In this document: positions 9,951 to 22,579 of the stretch, piece after piece
How positions within the stretch are numbered: the first letter of the stretch is position 1
Layout of the letters: each line of letters opens with the position of its first letter
NCBI GenBank assembly: GCA_047967505.1
Contig: CM106540.1
Reading direction: 5' to 3' (one strand)
DNA length: 64,000 bases
From: Dipteris shenzhenensis
Lineage: Eukaryota; Polypodiophyta; Polypodiopsida; Gleicheniales
The notes under the pieces: model-generated
What the model saw: the letters and a program-made list of their open reading frames with translations, nothing else
Told to the model about the DNA's origin: nothing
The model's database searches: none
Made by a program: the position numbers and the translations under genes

Positions 9951-11339
9951 CAGCAATAATCTATAACCATGTGACATTCTTATCCAATTGCTCCATGATA
10001 ACATCAAGAAGGACATGTGACCAGCTAGGGTTACACAATCCTAATGCTATTTCACAACCCTAGGGCTAGATAACCCTATCCTGACCAATCTGATATACCA
10101 CATGGAAAAATTGCTACATGGACTAGGCCTATGTAGTGGAAAAGAAGATTTGGATAAGAAGTGTTGAGCACGAAAGTGGCAATGTCACGATTGTTGAGGA
10201 AGAAGATGATGATGAATGAGCATCATGTTACCTCTAGATTGAGGTGCTTGCTATTAAGCCATCAAGCTATTTGTTCCAGCTATGATTAGATTCTCTTGTC
10301 CACATATGCTTGATTATCCTTGCTCATCTAATGAGAGTCTTCATCTAATTAACAAGATAGTGGTACAGGGCTGATGGATGTGGCTACTATAGGAGCTTGA
10401 CTTCAAGAGAAAGAACCGCCATGGAGTTATCCTTCCATCTCAACTACTTGCACTAGGCAATGAAGAAGGTGTCTTGTTAGAACTTCTTGCTCAGTCTTTG
10501 TTTGAAATATAATTCTAAGTATGCCAAGCTACTACAATATTTATCTACTAATACCACATTCGTAGAGGACATGAAATTAGATAAATGTAGGTAATAAGCC
10601 CTAAATGTATCGAAATATAGCATCATTGCAAAATAGCTTCAGCAACAACAAGGAGTTGATGGTGTGCTATGCCAATGTATCTTGCCGCATGAGTGGATCG
10701 CATGAGTGGATCCTAGTCCTAGAAGAAGCTCATTGAGGAATTGTTTGTGTTGAACTCGTAGACCATAAAGTGATGTAAGCTAGGCTATGGTGGGAAACCC
10801 TGTTTTGAGATGCAACTCACTTTTGGCAAGCAATGTGATGATTGCCAATGATGAATAGGTCAGACCCTACTTAGCTCTCATATAACTTCTCAATTGAGAA
10901 AAGTGGAGACTTAGTTTGATGCGACCTTCAAACAAGCTATTCATCGAGCTCAAAGTCTACTCATCAAGCTATCCGATTTTGTAGCAATTGCAAAAGAAGC
11001 TAAAGATAAGCCATTACAAGATAATTCATCCCATAGCACTACCAAGCTTATATTTGAGCATGTTATTTATTATTATGGTTTCCCCTTTAGTTTATAAGTG
11101 ATTATGATAGTCGCATCATGAAGGTGATTGACTTTGTAAGCGATTAAAGTAGTCACTTTATGAACTAGGTTTTCTCAATACTCATAGTGATACATAAAGC
11201 CATTGCTAATTTCTATGCTTTAACATAAAATGGCCAAGCCAAATAGACCAATAAGGTACAAAAGGATATCTTGACTAAGTGGTTCGTACCCATCAAAGTG
11301 ATTCGCAATCAAAAGAAGAAACTTGTTTTACAGAGATAA
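9951..11339. other. no gene seen
   Basis: About 1.4 kb without a supportable coding region. A short direct duplication, GCATGAGTGGATC twice in a row, lies near 10684-10709. It may be remnant LTR or leader of the gypsy element whose integrase follows. Confidence 0.4.
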
Positions 11340-12541
11340 CCTTTCCTAGTCGTTGTTGTTTGCTGGTGTTTTGTATAGAAGAGGAATTGACCAGGTTTTC
11401 AAAAGACATATCAAGATCATGAGCAAAAAGCTGTCCTAGCTGAAGCCCATGGAGAACCAACAGGAGGAAACTTTTCTAGAGACATTACAAGTAAGAAGAT
11501 TTTGCAAGCTGGTTTATGGTGGCCTATAGTTTTAAAAGATGCTCATAGTTGTGGGCCAAAGCATGTTTGCCATGTCAAAGAGATGATAGACTTGACAGTG
11601 ATAGGATTCTCCATCAACCAATTCTCCCCTTGGGACCTTTTCAGAAATGGGGACTGGATTTTATTGGACCCATCAAACCTCCAGTAAAGTTTTTAAGTAA
11701 TCAATATATTTTGGGTGGCACTGACTATTGTACAAAATGGGTTGAAGCTGTAGCACTCAAAACATGTAAGGCTAGGACTATGGCACATTTCCTTTATCAT
11801 GACATTGTCACCATGTTTGGTGTTCCTATTGAAATAGTGTCAGACAAAGGGACCCATTTCCTCAACAAAGCAATTAGGAAGATGACTAAAATGCACATGA
11901 TGTTGCATAAAAAGTCTATAGCCTAGTACCCACAAGCCAATGGGTAGGCTGAGAGCTCCAACAAATTGATGAAAAGAGTATACAAAAGAACAATAGTTGA
12001 TCACTCAGAGGATTGGGATCAGCTCTTGGATTCAGTACTATGGGAACTTAGAACAACGCATATGGTTGCGACTAGATTAACACCTTTCACGTTGGTGTAT
12101 GGCTATGAAGTAGTAGTACCTATGGAATTTCTGGCAGGTAGCCTAAGAGTGGTAATAGATACTAGATTATCCCCAAAAAATTCCATCAATGCAAGATTAG
12201 AACAACTTATGCAATTGGATGAGGATAGGCTCACAAGTTCACATACTACTAATATTATTCAGAAAAGGAGGGCAGCATGGATTAATAGAAACATCAAGTT
12301 CAAATTGTTTAAGAAAGTTGATTTAGTGCTAATGTTTAACACAAAGTTGGGGAAAATGCTAGGAAATTTTAAGCTCAGATATGATGGGCCCTTCAAGGTG
12401 CTTGAAGTTTTTTATCAAGGTACCTTCAAATTAGCTGACCTTCATGGGCATGCATTTGACAAACCAGTCAATGGTTTCAGGCTAAAACCTTATATTGGAC
12501 CTGACCCCACTCAAGCAAAGATAAATACAATCTCTCTGTAG
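11340..12541 (+). pseudogene. Ty3/gypsy integrase relic
   Basis: The N-terminal part reads a HEQKAVLAEAHGEPTGGNFS segment, then ILQAGLWWPIVLKDAH and (other frame) KACLPCQR, an HHCC zinc-binding domain. The core has KWGLDFIGPIKPP (first Asp, about 11650), [28 protein letters not shown] (second Asp, about 11840) and, after two stops at about 11923 and 11945, AESSNKLMKR (Glu, about 11950). From 11966 one frame stays open for 191 codons, through WELRTTH, FTLVYGYEVVVPMEFL, LMFNTKLGK, RYDGPFKV and NGFRLKPYIG to the end. All three catalytic acids are preserved in sequence. RT and RNase H are not present just upstream. Confidence 0.85.
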
Positions 12542-12703
12542 CTCTGCACAGACCTCAATCAAGATCATATATATGTTTCATCTATTCAAATTGATGGGTT
12601 TATGTCCAACAGACTCTGATAGTAGTCTGACACTAGTCCGACATACACAAATGAAATGTGTTGTTTTGTTTACAACAACATTCAGGTATGCTCTATACCC
12701 TAT

Positions 12704-13255
12704 AGGTCCAACTCCACAAGTGGTGAAGGTACACCAAACTTAACCGATGTGACCAAAGTGGAGAGCCTGGCCCAATGACCATTCGATGCCAATCCGACAA
12801 GGTAGGGTTCGACTCCAAATCGGACTCCGGACTCTAATCCGATGGATGCAACACCAATGACTGAGCACTCCGAATACAATCCGACTCTGACCACTATGTC
12901 TGCTGACTCCGACTCCGACCCCAATCCAACTAGCGTGCCTGAGTGGGTGAATGACTCCGACTCCAATCCGCCTGACACGTGCGACATTACTCATCCCATC
13001 TGACCCCACTCTGACGCACATCCAACTTTGACATCCGATTTGTGCAAAAGGAAACACTGTGCCTCTGATCCAACTACTATTTCGCCATTCGACATAGCTT
13101 CAACATACAAACGAGTCTCCAACAATGCCCCGACCCTGCTCCAACAACAAGGCAATCTATCCCACGCACATTCAATCCTCCGTACCAAAAGGACAACTAA
13201 AGGACATACATGGTATGAATCCAACCCTTGTCGACAAGCATGTTCACTCGGATGA
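12704..13255 (+). pseudogene. low-complexity acidic Ser/Asp/Pro/Thr ORF after integrase
   Basis: One frame reads a low-complexity stretch (for example MSADSDSDPNPTSVPEW and NDSDSNPPDTCD) interrupted by a few stops. At the DNA level it is a run of TCCGACTCC-like repeats. It starts about 160 bp after the integrase stop. I know of no domain here. It may be the 5' part of an extra 3' coding region of the gypsy element, or simply repetitive U3-proximal DNA. Confidence 0.3.
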
Positions 13256-13566
13256 GGCTCACACCCCCACAATAGCCGTTCTCCTCAACCGGTCCCCGAT
13301 GAACTCCATCGTTAAGAATACCTCCCGCAATGCCAAATGAAAGATGATAAGTAGTCCCTCATACACACCAAAAACCACTACCATCTCGTTGCATGCAGGA
13401 CTAACGGACCGTCCATTGCAACAACAGATCAACATAAGCTTTTCCCACAAGCCTCCTCTATATATGGCACCCAAAAGAGGCCATTGCCTCACATTTCCCA
13501 ACCCAATAGAAGAGCCAAAGCCAAAACCTCAAACTCTTAAGCATTGCAGCACTCCTTGACACAGCC

Positions 13567-15260
13567 ATGGCTCCTAAGAGATCTCTCACCCCTGCTCGAA
13601 AAAGCCCACACCAAAGCTCGCCGGCCATGGCGAAGAAGGCTGTATAGATTCTAGATCAGGAGGAGATGGAATCGGATGACAAACCACAACTTCCACCACA
13701 AAAGAAGCAGATGCTCATAGCAAGCTTCACTAATTTCAAGGTATCATTTGACCTACCCAAGCATTAAAAGTGGCTCAAGAAGATCAACTTATTGTAGTAC
13801 GCTAGTTTTCCTTGGGTGTCATCGAAATCTTGGCCGCATGCTCTGACACAATACAAAAGTTTCCAATGTAGTGGAGGTATGCTCGTTGAGAATATTATGC
13901 TTTCACCTAATATTATAGCACAGGTTTTTTAGTTTCCTATCATAAACGAGGAGGTTGTCTACAAAAAAGATGACTCTGACATGCAGAAGGAGTTCAGCCC
14001 CTCAGAGATACAAAAGAACTACTTTTTCATCAATAATGTTCAAGATTTGAGGACATGACAACAATTTGTTTGGTATCCCGAAAGGATGCACTTGCTCGTC
14101 AAAACTAATACTATGAGTAGAGATTCCTATGCTATGCTCAATGTAGCTGAGAAGGGAACCAAGATTTCATGGGCACATCTGCTGCACTCACACCTGATGA
14201 GTGAGATCGCCAAAAAAGACTTGAGCACCTCCAATGCTCATTCAAAGATAGGGCCGTTCATTGCTGCATTGTTTGAATTTGCTAGTCAGATGGGTACAAA
14301 TTCCCGGGAGGTAATCCATCACTACAGTGAAGAGCACAAGGAAACAAAGCACAACAACAAGAATGAGGAGGAAAAGGCAAAGAGAGACATTCTACAAGCA
14401 TTGAAAGAGGCCCAATACTCCAAGGAGGAAGCCATTATGGCTGTCTATGGCCAATCCTTGGCAGAACGTCTGTGGGATACACCTCTCATAGGAGAAGAAT
14501 TGCTAGCCACACCTGCAAAGCCGAAATCTTCCAAGAAGATCAAGTTAAATCCTCGGTCAAAATTTGTGCTTCAAAAGCCAGAGAATTGGAGCAAACCAGA
14601 AGATAACATTGCCAACATACTGCTTACAACGCCTTTGAGAAGCTCCTTTAAAACATTCTCCCCTATCCACAACATGACTGACTTACAAGCATCCCCAAAA
14701 TAGAATTTGAAGAGTTTGACTACAGAAGGAATACATGCCAACATGAAGCCAGAACATGCACTCTGAGTTTTACAGAACCATGTTGATCAACAGAGGAAAA
14801 TACAGCTGTAGCTAAAGGAGCAAGTACAGGAATTAACAGAGGATAAGAAGGTTGGACACGAATACATGATGCTGAAGCAGGCTGACATGCAAAACAAGCT
14901 CCATGCCACAGAGTTGGAGCTAGAGAAAGTCAAGAGGGAATATTCCCAGTACAGAACTATGTAGGAGAAGCAAGTCTCCAAACTCACTGCTCAAATCAGA
15001 GTCCAAAAAGAATGCCTACCCCCACTGTGACAACTTGGTTGGGAGAAATGAAGGCAGAATTTTTCTGCAGTTGGATCGAATGGGTGCAGCCCATTCCAAC
15101 ATGAACATTGAGAATATTGTACTCAAGGAATGGATAAATGACTTGGAAGGAATTGATTAGCAACTCAAAGAAATGGCAGAGGAAGTTGATGGTATTTTTC
15201 TCAGATCCTCTGATCTCACAGATATGAAGACACAACTGGCAAAGACATATATCTCAGATG
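13567..15260 (+). pseudogene. unrecognised coiled-coil ORF, 3' of gypsy integrase
   Basis: A single frame runs from ATG at 13567 through at least 15050. About nine stops interrupt it, including those near 13648, 13765, 13795, 13930, 14056, 14704, 14767, 14815 and 14962. The longest open part is 14086-14703 (205 codons). Features in order: a basic start (MAPKRSLTPARKSPHQ), a globular middle (HLLVKTNTMSRDSYAMLNVA), a charged helix (HKETKHNNKNEEEKAKRDI), a basic linker (PAKPKSSKKIKLNPRSKF), and a long heptad-like stretch rich in Q, K, E and L (14770-14990). No family recognised. Position after integrase on the same strand suggests an element-encoded extra ORF (env-position or Tat/Athila-type 3' ORF); a captured host gene is the alternative. 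Confidence 0.5.
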
Positions 15261-15399
15261 CTACGGTCCAATCTTAAAAAATGCTTGTTTGTTATTTCAC
15301 AACGACCTTATGAGGCATTTTCATATGCTGCTTATGCCTATGAAATCATGGCACTGGAATTGGAAATGCTCAGAGCTACAACACAAGGCACAAAACAGA

Positions 15400-15720
15400 G
15401 TCAGATGCCAATGAATTGAAAACAGAGCATGGGAAGCCGGATGCAACATAGCAAGGCTAGTCCACACAGATGTCTCCAAAGCATGCCACTTTCAAGGATG
15501 CAAAATATAAAGATACATAAATCATAGCTACCCCCAACCAAGCCTTAGCCCCCAATGAAGATTTTGAAGAAGCATAGACTACACTTGAGGAGGAGCCAGA
15601 GCTTAATGAAACCTGTAGGGAAAATACAGATGAAGCAGACCCTATTGTTACTAAGAAGGAAATAATAGATCTAAACTCAACCCAGACCATCAAGGTCCAT
15701 CTGATAGAATATTTCTAGTA
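15400..15720 (+). pseudogene. acidic coding-like remnant, probable tail of the coiled-coil ORF region
   Basis: Reads acidic segments such as NQALAPNEDFEEA, TTLEEEPELNETCRENTDEA and KKEIIDLNSTQTIKVHLIEYF with several stops. The end is duplicated just downstream (see the 180-bp tandem repeat). No domain recognised. Confidence 0.3.
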
Positions 15721-15958
15721 AGGTTTCGAGTCTTCCACTTTTTTGCAAAAAGTTTTACCACAGGGTGTGCCAGGTGTTGAGCTGAATGAAACCTGCAGGG
15801 AAAATACAGATGAAGCAAACCCTATTTGCTAAGGCAGTAGTAATAGATTTGAACTCAACCCACACCATCAAGGTCCATCTGATGGACTATTTCCAATAAG
15901 GGTTCGAGTGTTCCACTTTTTTGCAAAAAGTTTTACCACCGAGTGTGCCAGGTGTTGA
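15599..15958 (+). repeat. 180-bp tandem duplication
   Basis: Two adjacent units of about 180 bp, 15599-15778 and 15779-15958. Both run from GAGCT(T/G)AATGAAACCTG through ACCATCAAGGTCCATCTGAT to TGTGCCAGGTGTTGAG. The copies differ by roughly one base in ten plus a small indel. Confidence 0.9.
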
Positions 15959-18147
15959 GGGTGACCTCTCCACCCACGTGGACCTCAACCAAGGAGGGTT
16001 AGTAGACCCCTAGTAAAGGGAAGCTACATTAGTGAGTAGTGGATACTTTTTAAACTGAAGGGATAGTTATAACTATCCCTAACAGCCAGTAGTAGTGGCC
16101 TTATCCACCGCATCATGTTTTGAACTATTACCCAACTAAAGTATGTTTCTGACTATTACCCAACTAAAGTCGGATGATGTTAGAAGTTGATCTTCATTTC
16201 CTGCATCAGGGTTGTTGTTGCCATGTGCTGAAATATACAAACTATTTGTAACATTTCTACTCTGTAAACAATTGTCTCAGTTCTTTGTATTTTTTGTACT
16301 ATCTTTTTCTTTTTCTGACATTAGTTAGAGTTAAGTTTGACCCTGGCATTTCCATTGCCAGGAGTGGATATGTGTAGGTGTTTTTCAGTCTTTTGGAGAC
16401 ACCACTAACATCTCTCCCTTGCCTATGAGCTACAAGACATGCAACTCAACAAATAAGATTATGTTAACAAATTTTGGAAAAAAGTAGGTTGCAACCTCCT
16501 CAACGTCTAGCTTGAAAGAATCCTCTTTTCATTTATTGATCTCCACATGAGAGAAGCATTCGAATCAAATGCATCGAAAAAATAGATAAGCCATAGGTAA
16601 CCTCCCCCTTCACTAAATTTTCACCTATCATAGACTTTGAAAACCATATTCTTGAGTCTTGGAAGAAAGAAAATCCCCAATGGAAAGAGATATTATAGTG
16701 TAAGCTACACCATCATGAGCTTATTGGTCTAAGCTAGAGACCTCGAACAATATTAAGGAAATTCGAGTAGCTCAAGAAGTACCAAAGAGAACTCCAACCA
16801 CCTGCAAAGCCATTACCTGGCCCCTAGTCACCAAAACAATGAGAATACCAAATGTTACGTAGAGCTTTTACCTTTGATCCTCAACATGGATGTTTTTATT
16901 GAAGCTATGATTTTATATCAATATACAATCTTGGCAAAAGCTTATCAAGCTATTATTTTTAATTTCATGATATTGACAAAACATAGTATTATTATCTAAA
17001 ATTTCTTTTGAATTCCTAAATAAAATATGTAAATCCTAGTGAAACTTGTAATATTTTTATATAAAAATTCAAATCTTGGCAAATATTTTAGAATTTTATT
17101 TTTATTAGGGTTTATATACTTTTGATGCCAATGAGATGCCAATATAAAAGTTTCACTTCTTAACTAAACTAACATGAAAAAACCATCCATGATCCTCAAG
17201 TAACATCACATGAAGAGATGCATGACTTTTGAGATCAAACAAATTATGAGGCTAATAAGAATTTGTTTGTGATGTTGGTGTATAGCCTAGATTTGTGTCC
17301 CTGATCAAGTCATATGCTACAAGGAAGCCCTCACAAAGAACCACAAGACCAAGATCAAAGGCTTAAGTTCAAGGTCTATTATTATGGCCTAGAGAAAATC
17401 AAAGTGCAATTCCATAGTTTGATGATGTGAAAGGTTAACTTGAGACATGAGCAGCCAAATGTCAAGCCCTCTAAAGCAAGTTGGACCAACAAATGTTAAG
17501 GATTTCCAATGCAATAAAAAGATGAAGCAAATGGAGATAGATGTCCTAGCATAAAAATTCATGGCAAGTCTTATTGCCACAATCATAGATCTTGTTACAA
17601 CAATGGTCAAAGTCTAACTTGGATGCATTAAGATTCGAGTGAGAAAGCAATCCCTTTTGTCATGTGACACTCAATGTGCCTTACAAAATTTTCTCCCATG
17701 CATACATGATCTCTTTTGTCATATGACACTCAATGTGCCTCAAAGATAAGAGCAACTAAAAGTCTAGCACAAGAAAGCTGATTCAAGTGAAAAATTCCCA
17801 TAATCAATTGAATCATAGTAGCCACATCAAGACAAGGTTGTCTTTGAGTTTTTGAGTACTACCAAAAGGATCGAGTTTGATGCAAGATTGGCCGAGGGTG
17901 TCCAAGACTAAGGACATGTAGATGAGGCCAAGGATGTTTAAGATACCAATGGGAGGAGGGCTAAACTCCCATGATAGAACATGGAATTCATAATATAAAA
18001 CAAAATTGTCCCATCTTTTGCCTCACTCTAACATGGGAGTGCAATTAAATTTACAATCACATATCCCTATGACCATCTCTCTCAATTATTTGCTAACACT
18101 ATGATCATCACTCTCAATTTAATCCAATCTTGTAAACTCTCTTGAGG
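15959..18147. other. possible gypsy 3' LTR remnant, then AT-rich DNA without genes
   Basis: No supportable coding region. At 16120-16175 the string ATTACCCAACTAAAGT occurs twice 27 bp apart. The stretch to about 16450 could be the 3' LTR of the upstream gypsy element, but no paired LTR is visible. At 17650-17745, CTTTTGTCAT(G/A)TGACACTCAATGTGCCT is repeated about 69 bp apart. Confidence 0.35.
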
Positions 18148-18307
18148 TTGCAAGGCCCTTTTCTCGTATCTGCACTTTGGTAGAGATAAAAAGGCTTGCC
18201 ATTTGCTGAAAGAAAGGTTCCTCTTTCATGAGCTTTATCGCCATGAGGCTCGTCAAAAGCAGTTTCGTAAGAACCTTGATTTGGAGAATGAAATGGAGAT
18301 ATTCTTT
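18148..18307 (+). other. possible isolated host exon
   Basis: A plus-strand frame gives about 53 protein-like residues: FSYLHFGRDKKACHLLKERF, then LFHELYRHEARQKQFRKNLD, then LENEMEIFFGT. A possible acceptor (pyrimidine-containing tract ending TTGCAAG) precedes it and a GT (GTACAT) lies at 18308. Composition is unlike the surrounding repeats. No neighbouring exon was found, so it may be an orphan exon, a retro-fragment, or chance. I do not recognise the family. Confidence 0.3.
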
Positions 18308-18639
18308 GGTACATGAATTCTACGTTTTCTTTTATTTACATTTGCTTTATTGTGGAACTAGCATGAGTATCTTTATTAGCTTTTGTATGAGTGTGAATTA
18401 AGTAGTTACCCATGTAATAGGAATGTACAATAACATTTAAGGTTTGCAAAAATTCATGCCTTTAGAAGTCGCATGAACAATGCATGCAATGGTGGATCCC
18501 TTGTAATTATGTGCAAAAGAATATAGACTCTTCATAGCTCGACAACTTACAACAGACTGAGATGGCTTCATGTCAATTTGTTTGAGCTGAGTGGAGCACT
18601 ACACTTGAGAGCAAAAATACTTGGATTAAGAGAAAGGAG

Positions 18640-19010
18640 AGAGTGAGCTAAGCATTACTAGAGGGAAGAAGTGGAAACACAAATAAAAGAGGGGGGAAGA
18701 TGCAAGTATTACAAGGAAGAAAGATATGAGAATCGGGGGAGGAGATGCGGTGAGCTACAGAGGGAGCGGATGTAAGAGCTCGAAAGGCAAGCGTACGGGG
18801 GGGATGGATGTGTGGGGAGGGGGAGTAGAGGATAGAGATGGGAGATGCAAGAGGAGACAAGGTGAGCTACAAGGGAGAAGATGCAAGAGCTCAGAAGGAA
18901 AAAGCTAGGAGAGGGAGGGGGAGAAAAGGGGGATGCGAGCATAGAAAATGGAGGGGGCACCTACAAGGGAGAGAGGAGGAGAGAGAACAGGAAGAGAGGG
19001 GGGGATGCAT
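18640..19010. repeat. purine-rich strand-asymmetric tract with internal duplication
   Basis: Nearly all-purine plus strand (GGAG, AGAG and GGGA runs). Motifs GGTGAGCTACA-AGGGAG and GATGCAAGAGCTC recur near 18745-18790 and 18860-18895. Overlapping ORFs on both strands are low-complexity artefacts. Confidence 0.7.
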
Positions 19011-19698
19011 AATACCTTGGTCTCTTTGGGTGGTTTTAAAGGGTTGTTCTTTACAATTCAAGAATCGCATGAACTTGTTGTTATAATCATATCATCAATG
19101 ATATCTTTATGGTATGGATTTTGAATAAGTTTCTTACTATTTGTACATGTGGGTCATATAACTTTTTTGCAAGCTATTCATAATCGCATAGTTGCATGAT
19201 TTTTCACAATTGGATCATCAATAATATGCTTGTGACATGTTATAAGTCTCATAGCTTTTCCATACATTTTAGTCCATTCTCATCCTATATGTAGGATTAT
19301 ACCATATGAACAAACCTTTCATTCATGAGAGATTGTTTCAAAGCAAGCTCTTTTCATTTAGAAACCAAAATTTGAATACTAAAACATAAACAGCTACAAG
19401 CTTGAATGTAAACACATTGAGAAGATTGATGTGCACAAGAATTAATGTAAATGGAATGAAAAGATTGATGTGTATGCGGTGGAAACATAAACTTAATGCA
19501 ATAGAAGGGCATATTTTAGGTTTTGTAATATCTGAGGGAGGAAGTCTATTATCTCTCCGCACACATTGATGAGTGCTTTGTAGTATGTGTTGACATATAT
19601 GTTGAACTTGTGAAGCTGACCTTGAACAAAATAACCATCATATGATGAGCATGTTTTGACATTGAATGGGAACAAATAGTGGCTTCTAAACTTAAAAA

Positions 19699-19955
19699 GA
19701 TGGATGCATTTGGAACTTAGTTTGCTCTTCACTTGGTTATCACCATGAATGTGCTATAGGGAATGATGTCATTACGCATGTCTAGAGTTTAAGAGCTTTG
19801 TCCTATGACATATAAACTTATATGCATTTAATGCAATTACACTTACTAAATATGATGCATTTGGAGCTTAATTTATACACTTGGTTATCACCGTGAATGT
19901 GTTGTAGGGAAGAATGCCATTGCACATGTCTAGAGTTTAAGAGATTCATCCAATT
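19699..19955. repeat. diverged tandem duplication, ~153 bp period
   Basis: GATGCATTTGGA(A/G)CTTA, then CACTTGGTTATCACC(A/G)TGAATGTG, then CATGTCTAGAGTTTAAGAG occur in the same order at about 19700-19792 and 19853-19945. Confidence 0.75.
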
Positions 19956-20390
19956 CAATTACATATTATTTATAAAAGTGTGAGTTCTTTTGCGCTAGGA
20001 TGTGTTTCTGAAGCAAATGTAGCATTGCACAGAAATGGCCATACATTTGTGCAAGAAATGGAAAACCAATGTAGCACAAACATTTAACAAAAAGAAAGGT
20101 ATAAGACAATCGCTCAAGTAGGTCTTGGTCTTTCATAACAAGTACTCGTCATGATTGGGAAAGTATGTGTAAGTTTAATAACAAAACTTGGCTATTATTC
20201 ATTTTGTGGGAAGCCAGAGCACTATACATAGAACATAGACTGATGACTTATTTTGAATGTATTATAGGCAGAGCATGAATAGATTATTGAAAAGGTTTGG
20301 CTTGTGAGTACTCTTTCACCATGATGCATTTGAGTCGACTACTTTCTATTTGTAATGAAACAAACAAGATGAATTTCATTCATGTGGCCT

Positions 20391-20395
20391 ACCTA

Positions 20396-20442
<47 letters not shown>

Positions 20443-20452
20443 GGGGGGGGGG
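20391..20452. repeat. GA microsatellite followed by poly-G
   Basis: An (AG)n run of about 40 bases (to 20439) is followed directly by twelve G (20441-20452) and further G/A-rich DNA. The small ORF across it is an artefact. Confidence 0.95.
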
Positions 20453-21828
20453 AAGGGAGGGTGGGAGGGAGGAAAGGGCAGGCCAAAGAAATGAATGCAT
20501 GCATTAAAAGCCCCTTACAACAGCCTATTGGAGCATACGTGGACCAATCACCTTAAAATAAAAATAAATGTATAAAAGTTAGCTATCTTTCCTTTCTTAT
20601 CACACATCTTCACTAAGGCCTTTCTATGGGCAGGCCAAAAATAGCAAAATGTAATCTTGGGTAGAGCTAGAGAATTACTAAGTTCATTGAAACACATATG
20701 AGATTATGAAGCAAGGTATTTAAACATGATACACGCTCATCCTTCCTGTTGCCGAATTCTGGGCACTTGATGGCATTGAACTAGGATATGCAACTCATCA
20801 ACCCCAAACCTATTGGGACCACATGCGCCAGCCATGAAGGATAAAGGCTGGATTAGCATAAATCTCAGGCGGTCCAATGCCAACTCAGCTTGACAATTTT
20901 GGAGGATTCTAGCCAAGCATTCCAATGCCCAAGCACTATGATTAGCATGCCCAATAACCTACAAAGTCCTGTCATGCCCTCATTAATCACAATTTGGAAT
21001 CACAACAGTGTTCATGATGGGGGCCAGTTGTTTGCAACACTAGCTTAGCATCCGGCTGCTGCAGGACTTTTGACCCCAGCACCAGCGTGGGGAAGCGCTC
21101 TAACATGGCCTATTCAAAATGCACATTCCGCTCAAGCATAGCAGTAGCTCTAAGAGAGGAGTCATGCCATGCCCATCCATCGTCGAAGTATTTGTAGGTC
21201 TCACGATTACACGTCCATAGCAGCTTAGAGAGAACCCATAAATCTAATCAGAGGAGGGACTCAACATTTGTGTGCATTTATTTCCTGTGGCACTGAAGAA
21301 TGAAATCCATTGGTGGAATATGTATGGGAACCTGCTTCAGGCCATCGCCTCTTCTCAAGAGCAGGGGCGAATAATTTGGAGAGGAAGGCAAATCAATTTC
21401 CCCTCAATTTCCTAGATTCTCAAATGTGGGGCATGGCGTGAGTGCTCGCTAACCCCAAGACACTCCTAGTAAGGGTTGGATCTTGGAAGGGCAGTGTGCC
21501 AAAGGAGCTGTCAAAAAGGGACTGGAACGTTAGAGGCTATGGAAGTGCCAGGTGGAACGCACGCATAAGTCGATGGAATGAAATCCCATATACAGAACGA
21601 TGGTTCTCTGTTTTGAAACGGGTGCTTGGCTCTAGAGACCGTGCAAGGCCTCTATTCTGAAGCGGAGCGATTTGGGTCGCTCTGAAATCTTCGTTCACCA
21701 TTTGGGCTCCCGCTAATCCAAACTCCCTTGCTGCTTTATGGAATTCCTTTGCCTAGTCATCATGTAAACGAGCGAAATTATTCTTCTTCCAGCATCAGAA
21801 GTTTTCCATTCGATCGCGATAACGTAGA

Positions 21829-22008
21829 ATGTCGCTGCACATCAAGGCTGTGGTTGAGAAATTTGTCAAAGAACTGAAAGAAGCTCTAGAGGCCGATTTG
21901 CATGATCGGATCTTGAAGGAACGGGAGATGCAGAGCTACATCGAGGAGAGGGAGCGTGAAGTAGCCGAGCGAGAGGCCGCTTGGAAAGCGGAGCTTGCAC
22001 GAAGAGAG
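21829..22008 (+). CDS. small coiled-coil protein, exon 1 of 2
   Basis: ATG at 21829 opens 60 codons ending in a phase-0 GAG directly before a GTAACG donor at 22009. The peptide starts MSLHIKAVVEKFVKELKEAL and continues as an uninterrupted charged helix (EREMQSYIEEREREVAERE, ending ELARRE). It joins exactly, in phase, to the exon at 29884, whose first residues AEIARQE extend the same heptad pattern. The joined protein has 115 residues: an N-terminal amphipathic helix, a long coiled coil (about 25-80) and a compact C-terminal tail. The composition is clean, with no stops and no transposon features, unlike everything around it. About 170 bp upstream is plausible 5' UTR. I do not recognise a named family; it looks like a conserved plant protein of unknown function. 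Confidence 0.8.
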
Positions 22009-22579
22009 GTAACGTGGCTTCTATTTCTTTATTGATACTCTCAAATGCCTTCAAACAGCACTCGCTTTGTTCTTAACGTTCTTATTGAATGGACTGCTTG
22101 AATAACTTTGGTGGAGTCTTTTCTTGGATGTTTAAACCCTCGCCCCCCCTCCCCGGCCCTTGCCGCCTGCTTCCCGGCTGCTTACCGGTCCGCCCCTTAA
22201 CATCTCCAGTTCTTTTCTATGGAAGTTTAAATTGAGTGTGCGAGGTATCGTGACACTCACAAAACTTCCATTCTCAATCCGCCACAAAATCATTTGTTAC
22301 GGAAGACCACCTCTGGGTGTTGATATTATGTTGAGTGTTATTCCCAAACCTTCTCTGTTACCACGACCATCGGCACTAATAAATTTGGTAGCTTGCTTGC
22401 AAGAGATTAAAAAGTTTATGCCAAGATGGAACGCAAAGACTTCAAATCTCCTTTCGAAGACTAGGGCCATTGTCTATCTTTTATAGCACTGGCATTCCAT
22501 TGGATTTGAAGCTGCAAGTTCTTGACTTTTGCATTGGAAGTTTCTTAACATTAGTTTGCATAGCTTCTATTCCTCAGGC

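Noticed and set aside
18640-19086. ORFs on both strands in the purine-rich tract
   Set aside because: Low-complexity composition forces open frames on both strands; no domain or conserved pattern.
20760-21330. Minus-strand coding-like reading (for example TCNRETYKYFDDGWAWHD)
   Set aside because: Protein-like pieces are visible, but about ten stops interrupt the frame and no family is recognised; too weak to annotate as a gene or pseudogene.
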